Assembly: GCF_005405465.1 (NCBI RefSeq)
Contig: NZ_BJEC01000012.1
Location: forward strand, 1-64,000
Direction: 5' to 3'
Origin: Weissella thailandensis
Lineage (GTDB): Bacteria; Bacillota; Bacilli; Lactobacillales; Lactobacillaceae
DNA: 64,000 bases
Part shown: positions 31,063 through 40,374 of the stretch, in pieces
How the letters are laid out: the number at the start of each line of letters is the position of its first letter
Numbering within the stretch: the stretch's first letter is position 1
Made by a program: the position numbers and the translations under genes
Notes under the pieces: model-generated
The model's input: the letters and a program-made list of their open reading frames with translations, nothing else
Database searches by the model: none
Told to the model about the DNA's origin: nothing

Positions 31063-32787
31063 ATGACTTGGCAAGATAATTTTCAAGTATGGACAAAACA
31101 CAATGATTTACCAGAATATTTAAAAAATGACATGGATGCGTTGGCAATAGATGAACAACAAGCAGAAGATGCTTTTTACCAACCATTGTCATTTGGAACT
31201 GCTGGTATGCGAGGCCTGTTAGGTGCAGGAATCAATCGTATGAACATTTACACCGTCCGACAAGCTACAGAGGGGTTAGCTCGTTTGATGGATTCATTAT
31301 CTGAAGATGTGAAAAAGCGCGGCGTTGCGATTTCATATGATTCACGTCATTTCTCACAAGAATTTGCTTTTGAATCAGCTAAAGTTTTGGGTGCCCATGG
31401 GATTAAGGCCTATGTCTTTGAATCACTACGCCCAACACCAGAATTATCTTTTACTGTGCGTCATTTTAATGCCTATGCGGGTATTATGATTACAGCTTCG
31501 CACAATCCAAAAGAATACAATGGTTATAAAATTTATGGTGAAGATGGTGGTCAGATGCCACCAAAGGAATCTGATATTATTACAACATCAATTCGTGAAG
31601 CTGATATGTTCGCGGTACCAGTGAAGCCACAAAAGGAGCTAGAATCTGCCGGATTGTTGGTAACTATTGGTAAGGATGTTGATGATGCTTATTTGTCTGA
31701 AATTAAGACAGTTACGGTCAATCAAGAATTAGTTGATCAAGAAGGTCGTGATATGAAGTTAGTCTATTCACCACTTCATGGAACAGGGGCCTTGATTGCT
31801 GGCCAAGCATTAGCTAATGCTGGCTTTAAGAATGTGACAATCGTGCCAGAACAAGCACAACCAGATGGTGATTTTCCAACAGTCACGCTACCAAATCCTG
31901 AAGATCCAGCAGCATTAGCCATGGGGATTTATTTGGCTAAGCAACAAGGTGCTGATGTGGTGATTGGTGTTGATCCGGATGCTGATCGGATGGGAACGGC
32001 TGTCCGACTACCATCAGGTGAATATCAACTATTAACAGGTAATCAAATTGGGGCTATTTTGCTACACTACTTATTAACTGCTAAGCAAACAGCTGGTACG
32101 TTACCAGCGAATGGTGTGCTTGTTAAATCAATTGTGTCATCAGAATTTGCGGCAGATATTGCCAAGAGCTTTGATATTGAAACCATTAACGTATTAACTG
32201 GCTTTAAGTATATTGCTGAGCAGATTCAAAACTATGAAGCAACGCATGAGCACACATTCTTGTTTGGCTTTGAAGAATCATATGGTTACCTTGTTAAGTC
32301 ATTCGCTCGCGATAAAGACTCTGTTCAAGCAACCGTCTTGTTAGCAGAAGTAGCGGCTTATTACAAGTCATTAGGTAAGACACTGTATGATGGGTTACAA
32401 GACTTGTTCAAGACATACGGTTACTTTGTTGAAAATACACAATCACTAACGTTTAAGGGAATTGATGGTGCGGAGAAGATTGCAGCATTGATGGCGAAGT
32501 TCCGAGCTGAGCAACCAACTTCATTTGGTGATATTGCGGTCACAAAGTTCGCGGACTTCACGTTACAAACAGAAACTGATACGCAGACGGGTGTGACAAC
32601 GCCAATGACGTTACCAAAAGCAAATGTATTGAAGTATTGGCTGGCTGATGGTTCTTGGGTAGCTGTGCGTCCTTCTGGTACTGAACCAAAAATCAAGTTA
32701 TATGTTGGTACTAAAGGGGCAACACAACAAGAAGCTGATGATAAATTAACAGCTATTCAGCAATCAATTACTGATTATGTTGATTAG
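31063..32787 (+). CDS. Phosphoglucomutase/phosphomannomutase family protein
   Basis: 574 residues from the ATG at 31063; the in-frame ATG at 31054 abuts the AAAGGAG site. Alpha-D-phosphohexomutase domains in order: catalytic Ser in ITASHNPKEYNGYKIYGEDG, metal loop in GVDPDADRMG, sugar loop in GFEESYGYL, phosphate loop in RPSGTEPKIKLY. Length fits Firmicute PgcA-type phosphoglucomutase, converting glucose-6-P and glucose-1-P for cell-wall glycans and UDP-glucose. The exact sugar preference cannot be read from sequence. Confidence 0.92.
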   Translation: MTWQDNFQVWTKHNDLPEYLKNDMDALAIDEQQAEDAFYQPLSFGTAGMRGLLGAGINRMNIYTVRQATEGLARLMDSLSEDVKKRGVAISYDSRHFSQEFAFESAKVLGAHGIKAYVFESLRPTPELSFTVRHFNAYAGIMITASHNPKEYNGYKIYGEDGGQMPPKESDIITTSIREADMFAVPVKPQKELESAGLLVTIGKDVDDAYLSEIKTVTVNQELVDQEGRDMKLVYSPLHGTGALIAGQALANAGFKNVTIVPEQAQPDGDFPTVTLPNPEDPAALAMGIYLAKQQGADVVIGVDPDADRMGTAVRLPSGEYQLLTGNQIGAILLHYLLTAKQTAGTLPANGVLVKSIVSSEFAADIAKSFDIETINVLTGFKYIAEQIQNYEATHEHTFLFGFEESYGYLVKSFARDKDSVQATVLLAEVAAYYKSLGKTLYDGLQDLFKTYGYFVENTQSLTFKGIDGAEKIAALMAKFRAEQPTSFGDIAVTKFADFTLQTETDTQTGVTTPMTLPKANVLKYWLADGSWVAVRPSGTEPKIKLYVGTKGATQQEADDKLTAIQQSITDYVD

Positions 32788-32838
32788 TACATTTTAAGTA
32801 TAAGAGGTTGGAACATTTTCTTTTGTCCCAACCTTTTT
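32788..32838 (+). terminator. Intrinsic terminator with flanking repeat arm
   Basis: AGGTTGGAACA (32805-32815) pairs with TGTCCCAACCT (32824-32834) and five T follow. The preceding TACATTTTAAGTATA (32788-32802) belongs to a repeat arm also seen near 34454, 36064 and 40827. Confidence 0.88.
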
Positions 32839-32976
32839 GTCATCAAAGGGTTATTATGCCACATGCATTTGATAAAAAAATAAATATTAGGCGATGGATA
32901 TTTTTGATCATGTTACAATGTAGGGTAGTAGACTATAAAGCATCTTATGATTAGTTCATAAAGATTGGAGAAAATG

Positions 32977-33546
32977 ATGATTGGATGGATTATTGTCGGT
33001 ATCGTGGTTGTCTTGGCCTTATTATGGGTAGGAATTTATAACGGTCTTGTACAGGCACGCATGCGTACACAAGAGTCATGGAGTCAGATTGATGTACAGT
33101 TAAAGCGACGAAATGATTTGATTCCAAATTTGGTGGAGACAGTCAAGGGCTCAGCTAAATTCGAGCAAGGAACTTTAGAGAAAGTTGTTAGTCTGCGTAA
33201 TGCATTAACACAAACACCAACTGATGACCATCAGAAAACAATGGCACTATCAGACCAACTGACTAACTCTTTGAAGTCAGTTTTTGCAGTTGCGGAATCG
33301 TATCCTGATTTGAAAGCTTCAAATCAATATAATAAGTTGATGGAAGAATTGACGAATACAGAAAATAAAATTGCTTATTCACGTCAGTTATTTAATACCA
33401 CAACTGCCACATATAATACAAAATTGCAGTCGTTCCCAACAAACTTTGTTGCTAAGATTCATAGCTTCAAACCTAGTGAATTCCTGGAAACACCAGCAGA
33501 AGAACGAGAAATGGTCAGCGTCTCATTTGATGAACGTGGCCTTTAA
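32977..33546 (+). CDS. lemA: LemA family membrane protein
   Basis: 189 residues. One N-terminal membrane segment (MIGWIIVGIVVVLALLWVGI), then the LemA helical domain with QESWSQIDVQLKRRNDLIPNLVETVKG and YPDLKASNQYNKLMEELTNTENKIAYSR. Two ATGs (32974, 32977) follow GGAG; the second has normal 6-base spacing. Function is not well defined; it often pairs with HtpX, whose gene follows by 13 bases here, so a joint role in membrane protein quality control is likely. Confidence 0.9.
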   Translation: MIGWIIVGIVVVLALLWVGIYNGLVQARMRTQESWSQIDVQLKRRNDLIPNLVETVKGSAKFEQGTLEKVVSLRNALTQTPTDDHQKTMALSDQLTNSLKSVFAVAESYPDLKASNQYNKLMEELTNTENKIAYSRQLFNTTTATYNTKLQSFPTNFVAKIHSFKPSEFLETPAEEREMVSVSFDERGL

Positions 33547-33559
33547 GAGGTAATCGACC

Positions 33560-34447
33560 ATGTTATTTGAACAAATTGCAAAAAATAAACGCAAGACAAT
33601 TGTGTTGTTTGTTGGTTTCTTTTTGTTCATGGGAATCGTTGGTGCAGCGCTAGGGTATTACATGTTTGGTGAATGGGTACCTGGTGTGATTATAGCGGTC
33701 GTAACAGGCATTGTTTACGCTGTCTATATGTTTGGTCAGTCAACAGATGTGGTGATGGGAATGAACCATGCCCAGGAAATCACGAGTGCGGATCAAGCGC
33801 CTGACTTATGGCATATCGTGGAAGATATGGCGTTAGTCGCAAATGTGCCAATGCCACGTGTGTTTATTATTGATGATCCAAGCCCTAACGCTTTTGCAAC
33901 AGGGAATGATCCTGAACACGCAGCGGTCGCCGCAACTTCAGGAATTATGTCAGTATTAACGCGTGAGGAATTAGAGGGCGTTATGGCGCATGAGATGACA
34001 CACGTTCGTAACTATGATATTCGGCTTCAAACAATTGCTGTTGCTTTGACGTCCGCAATAGCCATGTTGGCTAACTTCGGGACTCATTTTTGGTACTTTG
34101 GTGGTAGTCGTAATCGTGATAACAAAGAAGGCAATGTTATTGCATTGATTGCTTCAATTGCCGTGCTTGTATTGGCTCCGGTTGCGGCAACGTTAGTCCA
34201 GTTGGCGATTTCGCGAAATCGAGAATTCTTGGCAGATACGGGTGCAGTGGAATTGACGCGTAATCCGCAGGGACTGATCAATGCATTGAATAAAATTTCG
34301 AATAGTGAACCAATGTCAGATGAAAATGTCTCACCAGAAAGTGCGGCATTGTATATTTCGAACCCATTACAAACAAAAAAATTAACCAATCTATTTTCAA
34401 CACATCCACCAATGTCTGAAAGAATTTCAGCATTACAAAAAATGTGA
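33560..34447 (+). CDS. htpX: Membrane zinc protease HtpX
   Basis: 295 residues. Two membrane segments at the N-terminus (about 13-33, 40-58) and two more in the middle flank the M48 zinc motif HEMTH (His144, Glu145, His148); the third ligand lies in SRNREFLADTGAVELT. Active site faces the cytoplasm. It degrades misfolded membrane proteins. Forms a two-gene unit with lemA. No CtsR or CIRCE site is visible upstream. Confidence 0.93.
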   Translation: MLFEQIAKNKRKTIVLFVGFFLFMGIVGAALGYYMFGEWVPGVIIAVVTGIVYAVYMFGQSTDVVMGMNHAQEITSADQAPDLWHIVEDMALVANVPMPRVFIIDDPSPNAFATGNDPEHAAVAATSGIMSVLTREELEGVMAHEMTHVRNYDIRLQTIAVALTSAIAMLANFGTHFWYFGGSRNRDNKEGNVIALIASIAVLVLAPVAATLVQLAISRNREFLADTGAVELTRNPQGLINALNKISNSEPMSDENVSPESAALYISNPLQTKKLTNLFSTHPPMSERISALQKM

Positions 34448-34453
34448 TGATTA

Positions 34454-34558
34454 ATATATTTTAAGCATAAATGATAATATGACAAAAGACATTTTGAAGT
34501 CAGTGTAAATGACGTTGCATGGAAAAATCAGTCTTTTGCCACACGTTTATGCTTTTTT
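34454..34558 (+). terminator. Large composite hairpin with terminator end
   Basis: Nested pairs: AAGCATAAA (34463-34471) with TTTATGCTT (34546-34554), CAAAAGAC (34483-34490) with GTCTTTTG (34531-34538), and an inner GTCA/TGAC. A T-run follows at 34553-34558. The left flank ATATTTTAAGCATAA matches repeat arms elsewhere in the window. It probably ends lemA-htpX transcription. Confidence 0.65.
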
Positions 34559-34561
34559 CTT

Positions 34562-34589
34562 TTGGCTTTTGGATTCCTTGTGATACAAT
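34562..34589 (+). promoter_or_regulatory. Promoter of the uracil methyltransferase gene
   Basis: TTGGCT, a 16-base spacer and TACAAT. The start near 34596 lies after the upstream in-frame ATG (34593), which supports the downstream start codon. Confidence 0.6.
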
Positions 34590-34634
34590 TGAATGATTGT
34601 TGGTCGTCGAAAAGGCCAAAAGAAGGAGAAAATG

Positions 34635-36002
34635 ATGAAAAAGAAAGCCCCTGTGGTTAAGAATCAAGAATTTGATGCTGAAGTAATTGATTTAACTTAC
34701 CAAGGAAATGGTGTTGTTAAAGTTAATGATTTTCCGGTATTCGTGACGAATGCAGTGCCTGGCGAAAAGATTCGCGTGGGTATTACAAAGGTTACTAGTA
34801 ATTACGCCTTTGGACGGGTGGTAAAGACGATTGAGTCATCACCAAACCGCAATCATATGGTAAATACAGCTGCTTTAACAACTGGTATTGCACCATTAGC
34901 ACACCTAAAATATGATGCACAATTGAAGTTCAAGCAACAACAAATTGCCGAGTTATTCAATAAGCAACATGTTGATGTTAATGTGGCACCTACTATTGGT
35001 ATGGAAAATCCAACGGGTTACCGTAACAAAGCACAAATTCCAGCTCGTGAAATTAAGGGACAATTAACGACTGGATTCTTCCGCCGTGGTTCACACCGGT
35101 TAATGCCAATCGAGGATTTTTATATTCAAGATCCCGAAATTGACAAAGCCATTGTTATTATTCGTGATATTTTACGAAAGTTCCATATTGCAGCTTATGA
35201 TGAAGTTCATCATAAGGGTGTTATTCGTAATATTATGGTGCGTCGTGGTTATTATTCACACGAAATGATGGTTGTACTAGTGACACGCTCAAAGCGTATT
35301 CCTGGTGCAAACATTATTATTCCACAGATTAAAGAAGCACTACCAGAAGTGACTTCAATTATTCAAAATATAAACCAAGATAAGACCAATGTTATTTTGG
35401 GTGATGTTAACCATGTATTGTGGGGAAACAAAGTGATTAAGGATACTTTGTTTGATAAGACTTTTGCGATTGGACCAAATTCATTCTATCAAGTTAATCC
35501 ACAAACAACCGAAGTGCTGTATAAGTTAGCAGCTGATAAGGCTGAGTTAACAGGTAATGAAACTGTTATTGATGCTTACTCAGGTATTGGAACGATTTCA
35601 TTAACGATTGCTGATAAAGTAAAGTCAGTACTTGGTGTGGAAGTTGTACCAGCAGCTATTGATGATGCTAAGCGTAATGCAGATTTAAACAATGTTCATA
35701 ATGTTAAATTTGAATTAGGTAAGGCCGAAGAAAAGATGGTTGCATGGCAACAAGATGGTCTACAACCAGATGTTATCTTTGTGGATCCGCCACGTAAGGG
35801 ATTGACACCTGAGTTAATTGATGCAGCTTCAGCGATGGCACCAAAGAAAATTGTGTACATTAGTTGTAATCCAGCAACGTTAGTACGTGATATTGTGCAA
35901 TTCGAAGAAAATGGCTACACGATTAAGGGTGATGTGCAACCAGTTGACCAATTCCCACAAACAACGCATATCGAGTCAGTAACTGTACTTGAGCGTGATT
36001 AA
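34635..36002 (+). CDS. rlmD: RNA uracil-5-methyltransferase, TrmA/RlmD (RumA) family
   Basis: About 455 residues from 34635 (AAGGAGA at 34623-34629; ATG at 34632 is the close alternative). N-terminal TRAM domain (VIDLTYQGNGVVKVNDFPVFVTNAVPGE, about 13-60). SAM-binding core has DAYSGIGTISL, and the catalytic YISCNPATLVRD carries the Cys that attacks uracil. VDPPRKGL is the neighbouring conserved loop. Makes m5U in 23S rRNA (RlmD-like) or another RNA; the target among these paralogues is not certain. No Fe-S Cys cluster is evident at the N-terminus. Confidence 0.88.
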   Translation: MKKKAPVVKNQEFDAEVIDLTYQGNGVVKVNDFPVFVTNAVPGEKIRVGITKVTSNYAFGRVVKTIESSPNRNHMVNTAALTTGIAPLAHLKYDAQLKFKQQQIAELFNKQHVDVNVAPTIGMENPTGYRNKAQIPAREIKGQLTTGFFRRGSHRLMPIEDFYIQDPEIDKAIVIIRDILRKFHIAAYDEVHHKGVIRNIMVRRGYYSHEMMVVLVTRSKRIPGANIIIPQIKEALPEVTSIIQNINQDKTNVILGDVNHVLWGNKVIKDTLFDKTFAIGPNSFYQVNPQTTEVLYKLAADKAELTGNETVIDAYSGIGTISLTIADKVKSVLGVEVVPAAIDDAKRNADLNNVHNVKFELGKAEEKMVAWQQDGLQPDVIFVDPPRKGLTPELIDAASAMAPKKIVYISCNPATLVRDIVQFEENGYTIKGDVQPVDQFPQTTHIESVTVLERD

Positions 36003-36013
36003 TTATTATTTAA

Positions 36014-36069
36014 AAGCATGAATGAAGAGCAGGCTGAGGCAAAAGAATGTCACAGCCTGTTTTATGCTT
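36014..36069 (+). terminator. Hairpin with repeat arm after the methyltransferase gene
   Basis: CAGGCTG (36030-36036) pairs with CAGCCTG (36053-36059) and the outer AAGCAT/ATGCTT extends it. Only a short TTTT follows, so termination may be weak. The right arm TTATGCTTAAAATGTA continues to about 36077 and matches the family described under 32788 and 40827. Confidence 0.55.
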
Positions 36070-36226
36070 AAAATGTATCAATTATCAGTCAGGTATTTTA
36101 CAGCATAAACGTGTGCCAAATTTATTTTAGAATAATTTATCAGCTGAGAGATAGCTAATTTTATTGTTGATGATGATATAATTAATACTAACTAAACGTA
36201 TAAGTAGTACACAAGGGAGAATAATT

Positions 36227-37219
36227 ATGGCATACAAACTTGGAATCATTGGTACCAATTGGATTACAAAGCAATTCGTACAAGCGGCTCACGAATCAGG
36301 TCAATATGTGCTAAAGGCAGTATATTCACGCCATGAAGATACTGGTAAGCAATTTGCTCAACCATTTAATGTTGATGATGTTTATACTGATTTAGAATCT
36401 TTCTATAATAGTGGTATCAATGTTGTTTACATTGCATCACCTAATAGTGTGCACTTTGAACAGGTTAAAGCAGCAATAAACCATGATATTCATGTGATTG
36501 TGGAAAAAACCGCTTTTTCTAACCCAATGGAGTATGCTGCAATTTTAGAGCTACTAAATGATCATCCCAATGTACGTTTATTTGAGGCAGCTCGTCATAT
36601 CCAGCAGGCTAATTTTAAAGTTATTGAACAGCAAGTGGCCCAAATGGAAAAAATTGCTGGGGCAACTTTTGTTTATGAAAAGTATTCATCTCGTTTTGAT
36701 GACTATCTAGCGGGTAACGAACCCAATGTACTAAGTCGTCGCTTTAGTGCGGGGGCCTTGACAGACCTAGGTGTGTATCCAATTTATGCTGCTATTAAAC
36801 TATTTGGTGCACCAAAACAAACTCATTATTTTGCGACACCATTACGTAATGGTGCTGATGGCCGCGGTATCGCTATTCTACGTCATGATGATTTTGATGT
36901 GACGATCGAGTTTGGTAAGGGATCTAATAGTCATTTACCATCTGAAATTCTAGGTCGACGTGATACCCTGGTGATTGGTGATATAGCTGAAGTGCTTGAT
37001 GTAACTTATTATGATGATGAAGGTGCTGCCCATCAATTGAGTCAGGAACCATTGGCAAATCCGATGACTACTGAAGCGGTTAAATTTGCTGATATGATGA
37101 CAAACCCAGTCGATACAGCGGATGCTTATCAAGAATTGCTGTCATTAAGTCAAACCGTAAACCAAGTACTATTTGATTTACGTCAAGATGCTGGGATTGT
37201 ATTTCCTGCTGATAAATAA
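36227..37219 (+). CDS. Gfo/Idh/MocA family oxidoreductase
   Basis: 330 residues. N-terminal NAD(P) fold (KLGIIGTNWITKQFVQAAHES, then VYIASPNSVHFEQVKAAI) and the family's EK motif in HVIVEKTAFSN, where the usual EKP reads EKT. The C-terminal alpha/beta substrate domain includes SAGALTDLGVYPIYAAI, which carries the conserved Asp/Tyr region. It oxidises a sugar or cyclitol-like alcohol, but the substrate is not predictable. It stands alone before a helicase gene with a strong GGGAGAA site. Confidence 0.87.
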   Translation: MAYKLGIIGTNWITKQFVQAAHESGQYVLKAVYSRHEDTGKQFAQPFNVDDVYTDLESFYNSGINVVYIASPNSVHFEQVKAAINHDIHVIVEKTAFSNPMEYAAILELLNDHPNVRLFEAARHIQQANFKVIEQQVAQMEKIAGATFVYEKYSSRFDDYLAGNEPNVLSRRFSAGALTDLGVYPIYAAIKLFGAPKQTHYFATPLRNGADGRGIAILRHDDFDVTIEFGKGSNSHLPSEILGRRDTLVIGDIAEVLDVTYYDDEGAAHQLSQEPLANPMTTEAVKFADMMTNPVDTADAYQELLSLSQTVNQVLFDLRQDAGIVFPADK

Positions 37220-37247
37220 TAATGAAACAAAATATGAAGGAGATAAA

Positions 37248-38540
37248 ATGGATTCCCGTTTTGAAGAACGTTTAACAAGTGTTGGATTCACCACGCTAAC
37301 GCCAATTCAATCAGCTGTTGCTGAACCCTTGGCAAATGGGCAATCAATTGATGCACTTGCACCAACAGGAACAGGAAAAACACTGGCCTTTACCTGGCCA
37401 CTGTTACCTAAATTGGTGCCTGAAGATGGCGAGCAATTATTAATATTAGCGCCATCACAAGAGTTAGCTATGCAAACAACACGGGTTGTCCGTGATTGGG
37501 CGAACGTATTGTCATTAAAAGTGTTGTCACTAACTGGTGGGGCAAATATCAAGCATCAATTGGATCGCTTAAAAAAGCATCCAGAAATTTTGATTGGGAC
37601 GCCGGGACGTGTCAGTGAGTTGATTAATAATGGTAAACTAAAATTAAAAAGATTAAGAACGTTAATCTTAGATGAAGCTGACGAGTTGTTGCGCGATGAT
37701 ACAGCAAATCAAATTGATATTATTTGGGATGCGATTGATGATGATGACGTACAAGTTGCATTATTTGGTGCGACTGAAGTTGATCCGTCAACAGCTAGTG
37801 GTCTGTTCAATCGTGAATTTTTACGGATTGATCAACGCCAGGTTGCCATCCCAACAGAAATTAAGCATGAATTTTGGTTAACGGCACGTGACCAACGGCA
37901 AAAAAGATTACGTCAATTAGCAGCAGAAAAGCGCTTCCAAGCCATTGTATTCTTTAATACCACAAAACAATTAAAGATAACTGCTAGTTTTTTGGCGCAT
38001 GAACATGTAGCCATGGCGACTTTGGCCCGTGGTGATTCAAGTACCACAAGGGCAAAATCACTCACTAACTTCCGTCAGGGTAAAGCAAAGTTTTTGTTAA
38101 CTACTGATGCGGCGGCCAGAGGTCTTGATATTCCTGATTTGCCAGCAGTGATCAATTTTGACTTACCACGTGATGGGGAGACTTACACACATCGTGCTGG
38201 TAGAACTGGCCGTATGGGTAAAGTCGGTACTGTAATTTCTTTCGGAAATGATCATGATTTTCGTGACTTGAAGAAAATGGTTGCTGTTGATATTCAGGCC
38301 ATCTCTGGTGGTAAAGGGTTACCAAAGGCAGAGAAAGTACCAGTTACTGAAAAAACGTCTCATAAAAATCAAAATGAGACGCATGTGGCCCGTCCGAAAT
38401 CAAAGTCACCAAAAGTTGACCAGCCTAGAAAAAAGAAAGTGGCAGCTACCGATAGTGTTTCACGCCAAGAGCGGTTTGCTAAAGAAAAGCGCGCCAAGCG
38501 TAAGCATCGTAAAAATAAAGGTAAGCCAAAGCATAATTAA
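37248..38540 (+). CDS. DEAD-box RNA helicase
   Basis: 430 residues from the ATG at 37248 (GAAGGAG site); the long upstream extension overlaps the previous gene and is unlikely. Helicase motifs: Q-motif FTTLTPIQSAV, APTGTGKT, PGRV, DEAD, GATE in place of the usual SAT, RGLDIPDLPAVINFDLP and HRAGRTGRMG. C-terminal ~70 residues are highly basic (KKKVAATDS...KRKHRKNKGKPKHN), suiting RNA binding. Probably acts in ribosome assembly or cold growth, like CshB/YfmL-type enzymes; which one is unclear. Confidence 0.9.
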   Translation: MDSRFEERLTSVGFTTLTPIQSAVAEPLANGQSIDALAPTGTGKTLAFTWPLLPKLVPEDGEQLLILAPSQELAMQTTRVVRDWANVLSLKVLSLTGGANIKHQLDRLKKHPEILIGTPGRVSELINNGKLKLKRLRTLILDEADELLRDDTANQIDIIWDAIDDDDVQVALFGATEVDPSTASGLFNREFLRIDQRQVAIPTEIKHEFWLTARDQRQKRLRQLAAEKRFQAIVFFNTTKQLKITASFLAHEHVAMATLARGDSSTTRAKSLTNFRQGKAKFLLTTDAAARGLDIPDLPAVINFDLPRDGETYTHRAGRTGRMGKVGTVISFGNDHDFRDLKKMVAVDIQAISGGKGLPKAEKVPVTEKTSHKNQNETHVARPKSKSPKVDQPRKKKVAATDSVSRQERFAKEKRAKRKHRKNKGKPKHN

Positions 38541-38553
38541 TAAGTGTGTTGAG

Positions 38554-38588
38554 AACGAAATAAAATCAAGTATTTCGTTATTTTTTTT
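38554..38588 (+). terminator. Intrinsic terminator after the helicase gene
   Basis: AACGAAATA pairs with TATTTCGTT, followed by an A and eight T. Confidence 0.9.
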
Positions 38589-38616
38589 ATGGATAATCCA
38601 CTATTCAGGAAACGCT

Positions 38617-38729
38617 TTCACAAGTTGTCTGTTTGTGAATAAAAAATTGTTATTTCATTCACAAAAAATGCTGCATATGGTATGATTATAGGTAATGAGA
38701 GATTCACAATATTTGAGATAGATTGTGAA
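38617..38729 (+). promoter_or_regulatory. rex promoter with Rex-like operator and extra half-sites
   Basis: TTGTTATTTCATTCACAA (38647-38664) matches 13 of 18 positions of the Rex consensus TTGTGAAATATTTCACAA. Its right half TTCACA is also the -35, 17 bases before TATGAT (38681-38686). Further perfect half-sites are TTCACAA at 38617 and 38703, and TTGTGAA at 38633 and 38723. This suggests autoregulation of rex by NADH-sensitive Rex. Sites are seen; binding is inferred. Confidence 0.65.
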
Positions 38730-38762
38730 AATAGGTGAATTTTGAAAAAGAGGTCGAAATAA

Positions 38763-39398
38763 ATGGTTGAACATGATATTCCTAGAGCAACGGCAAAGCG
38801 ATTGCCAATTTACTATCGCTACTTAAAATTGTTGTTAGACTCTGGGACTGTCCGCGTTTCATCAAATGAATTATCTGATGCAGTAAAGTTTGATGCGGCA
38901 ACAATTCGACGTGATTTTTCTTACTTTGGCGCATTAGGTAAGCGTGGATATGGTTATGATGTCGAAGCCTTGATGACGTTCTTTGGTGAAATTCTTAATC
39001 AAGATACGTTAGCTTCTGTTGCGTTAGTTGGAGTAGGAAACTTAGGTCAAGCTTTGTTGAATTTTAATTTCCATCAAAGCTCAAATGCACGTATTGCAGC
39101 AGCGTTTGATGTTAATCCTGATATTGTTAATACCATTCAATCAGGAATTCCAGTGTACAGTCTAGATGATTTAGAGAAACAAATTACGGATCAGCGCATT
39201 GATGTTGCAATTGTAACTGTACCTGCTGATGTGGCGCAGGATGTGGCTAAGCGTTTAGCAACTGCAGGTGTGCGTGGTATTTTGAATTTCACGCCATTGC
39301 GTTTGGATGTACCGAAGTCAATCCGTGTTCAGAACGTTGACTTAACTAATGAGCTACAAACGCTTTTGTATTTTATAAATAATTTCGGTGAAAAGTAG
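38763..39398 (+). CDS. rex: Redox-sensing transcriptional repressor Rex
   Basis: 211 residues, normal length. N-terminal winged helix ([20 protein letters not shown] ... [24 protein letters not shown]) then a Rossmann domain with [16 protein letters not shown] binding NAD(H), and the domain-swapped C-terminal helix. Rex leaves DNA when NADH/NAD+ rises and derepresses fermentation genes. Its own promoter carries a Rex-like site. The gene is monocistronic between terminators. Confidence 0.94.
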   Translation: MVEHDIPRATAKRLPIYYRYLKLLLDSGTVRVSSNELSDAVKFDAATIRRDFSYFGALGKRGYGYDVEALMTFFGEILNQDTLASVALVGVGNLGQALLNFNFHQSSNARIAAAFDVNPDIVNTIQSGIPVYSLDDLEKQITDQRIDVAIVTVPADVAQDVAKRLATAGVRGILNFTPLRLDVPKSIRVQNVDLTNELQTLLYFINNFGEK

Positions 39399-39433
39399 GT
39401 TTTTACTAAAATTATAATTAATTGTAAATAAAG

Positions 39434-39470
39434 AAGGGGTTACGACAGTTTTTAGTCGTAACCCCTTTTT
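39434..39470. terminator. Bidirectional terminator between rex and the MntR-like gene
   Basis: A perfect 13-bp stem AAGGGGTTACGAC / GTCGTAACCCCTT with TTTTT on the plus side and TTCTTTATTT on the minus side, between two convergent genes. Confidence 0.88.
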
Positions 39471-39528
39471 CTCTTAAAATTTATTAATTACATACCGGTT
39501 TTAAACCAACTTTTGTCTCGCTCTAATT

Positions 39529-40185
39529 TTAATCGTTAATATAAATGAAGTCTGCAGCATGTTGCGTAACTTGGAGCTTTCTATCACCAGAAACTAATAC
39601 TAATGGACCGTCAAAAGGTAGCCGTTCTTTAATTGTCCACGTGCTGTTTAGGTCTAGTTGTAAAGTCTCGGTATATTGTAATAACTCTAAGTCTTCAGTG
39701 AAACTGTTAATAGTAACAGTTTCATTATCGTTAGCTTCACGTAATGCTCGTAATGATTTTGGATGGTAGTGGTGCTCAATATCGGGAATGACAAGCCCAT
39801 GAGGACTTAATTCTGGGAATTCTAAATATTTATCTAGCGCGTTGATAAATTGATCGTTTGCATCATGATCTAGATTGTCCGCATTCGAATGCGCTTCTGA
39901 AATTGATAAGCCGAGCTTCGTTGCGCCAAATGTTTCGATTAAACGATGTGATCGGATTAAACGAAGGGCAGTTGCACGACCAGGTTTTGTTAAAGTAACC
40001 CCATAGTAAGGGACTACATCGACTTCACCAGCTTCTTGGAGTTTTGCTAACATGTTAGAAACTGATGAAGGGGTGACATTTAAATGTTCAGCAATTTGGT
40101 TATTTGAAATCTTTGTTGATTCATCGCCGACGCTTAACTCTAGGATGGTTTGTAAATACTGGGTTTTAGAAATAGATTCAGGCAT
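39529..40185 (-). CDS. mntR: Metal-dependent DtxR/MntR family regulator
   Basis: 218 residues. N-terminal winged helix (QYLQTILELSV ... ISNNQIAEHLNVTPSSVSNMLAKLQEAGEV) then the dimerisation/metal region (HRLIETFGATKLGLSISEAHSNADNLDHDANDQFINALDKYL) with His/Asp/Glu ligands, and a C-terminal FeoA/SH3-like domain (from about 150). Length fits the long form, as in ScaR/SloR. It probably represses manganese uptake when Mn(II) is high; no Mn transporter gene lies here except possibly the VIT pair at 57020. Metal specificity is inferred. Confidence 0.85.
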   Translation of the reverse strand: MPESISKTQYLQTILELSVGDESTKISNNQIAEHLNVTPSSVSNMLAKLQEAGEVDVVPYYGVTLTKPGRATALRLIRSHRLIETFGATKLGLSISEAHSNADNLDHDANDQFINALDKYLEFPELSPHGLVIPDIEHHYHPKSLRALREANDNETVTINSFTEDLELLQYTETLQLDLNSTWTIKERLPFDGPLVLVSGDRKLQVTQHAADFIYIND

Positions 40186-40284
40186 AATGTAAAAATTCCT
40201 CGTTTGTTGTGTAATAGTTAATGTGGTTAATTATATCACGGAAAAAATGATTGTGTTTTTTTCGCGGGTAAAAAAATAATATGT

Positions 40285-40313
40285 TTGATAAAACATTTAG
40301 GATAGGTTATCAT
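40285..40313 (+). promoter_or_regulatory. Promoter of the unknown 104-residue gene
   Basis: TTGATA, a 17-base spacer and TATCAT. The leader then holds a small hairpin ACTGAC/GTCAGT before the TTGGAGG site. Confidence 0.6.
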
Positions 40314-40374
40314 AATTATGGAAAATTAAATTAGCAACTGACAACAGTCAGTAACAAGTTTTGGAGGCTAGATT

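Noticed and set aside
37173-37247. N-terminal extension of the DEAD-box helicase
   Set aside because: Overlaps the oxidoreductase gene, lacks a ribosome binding site, and the internal ATG at 37248 has a strong one.
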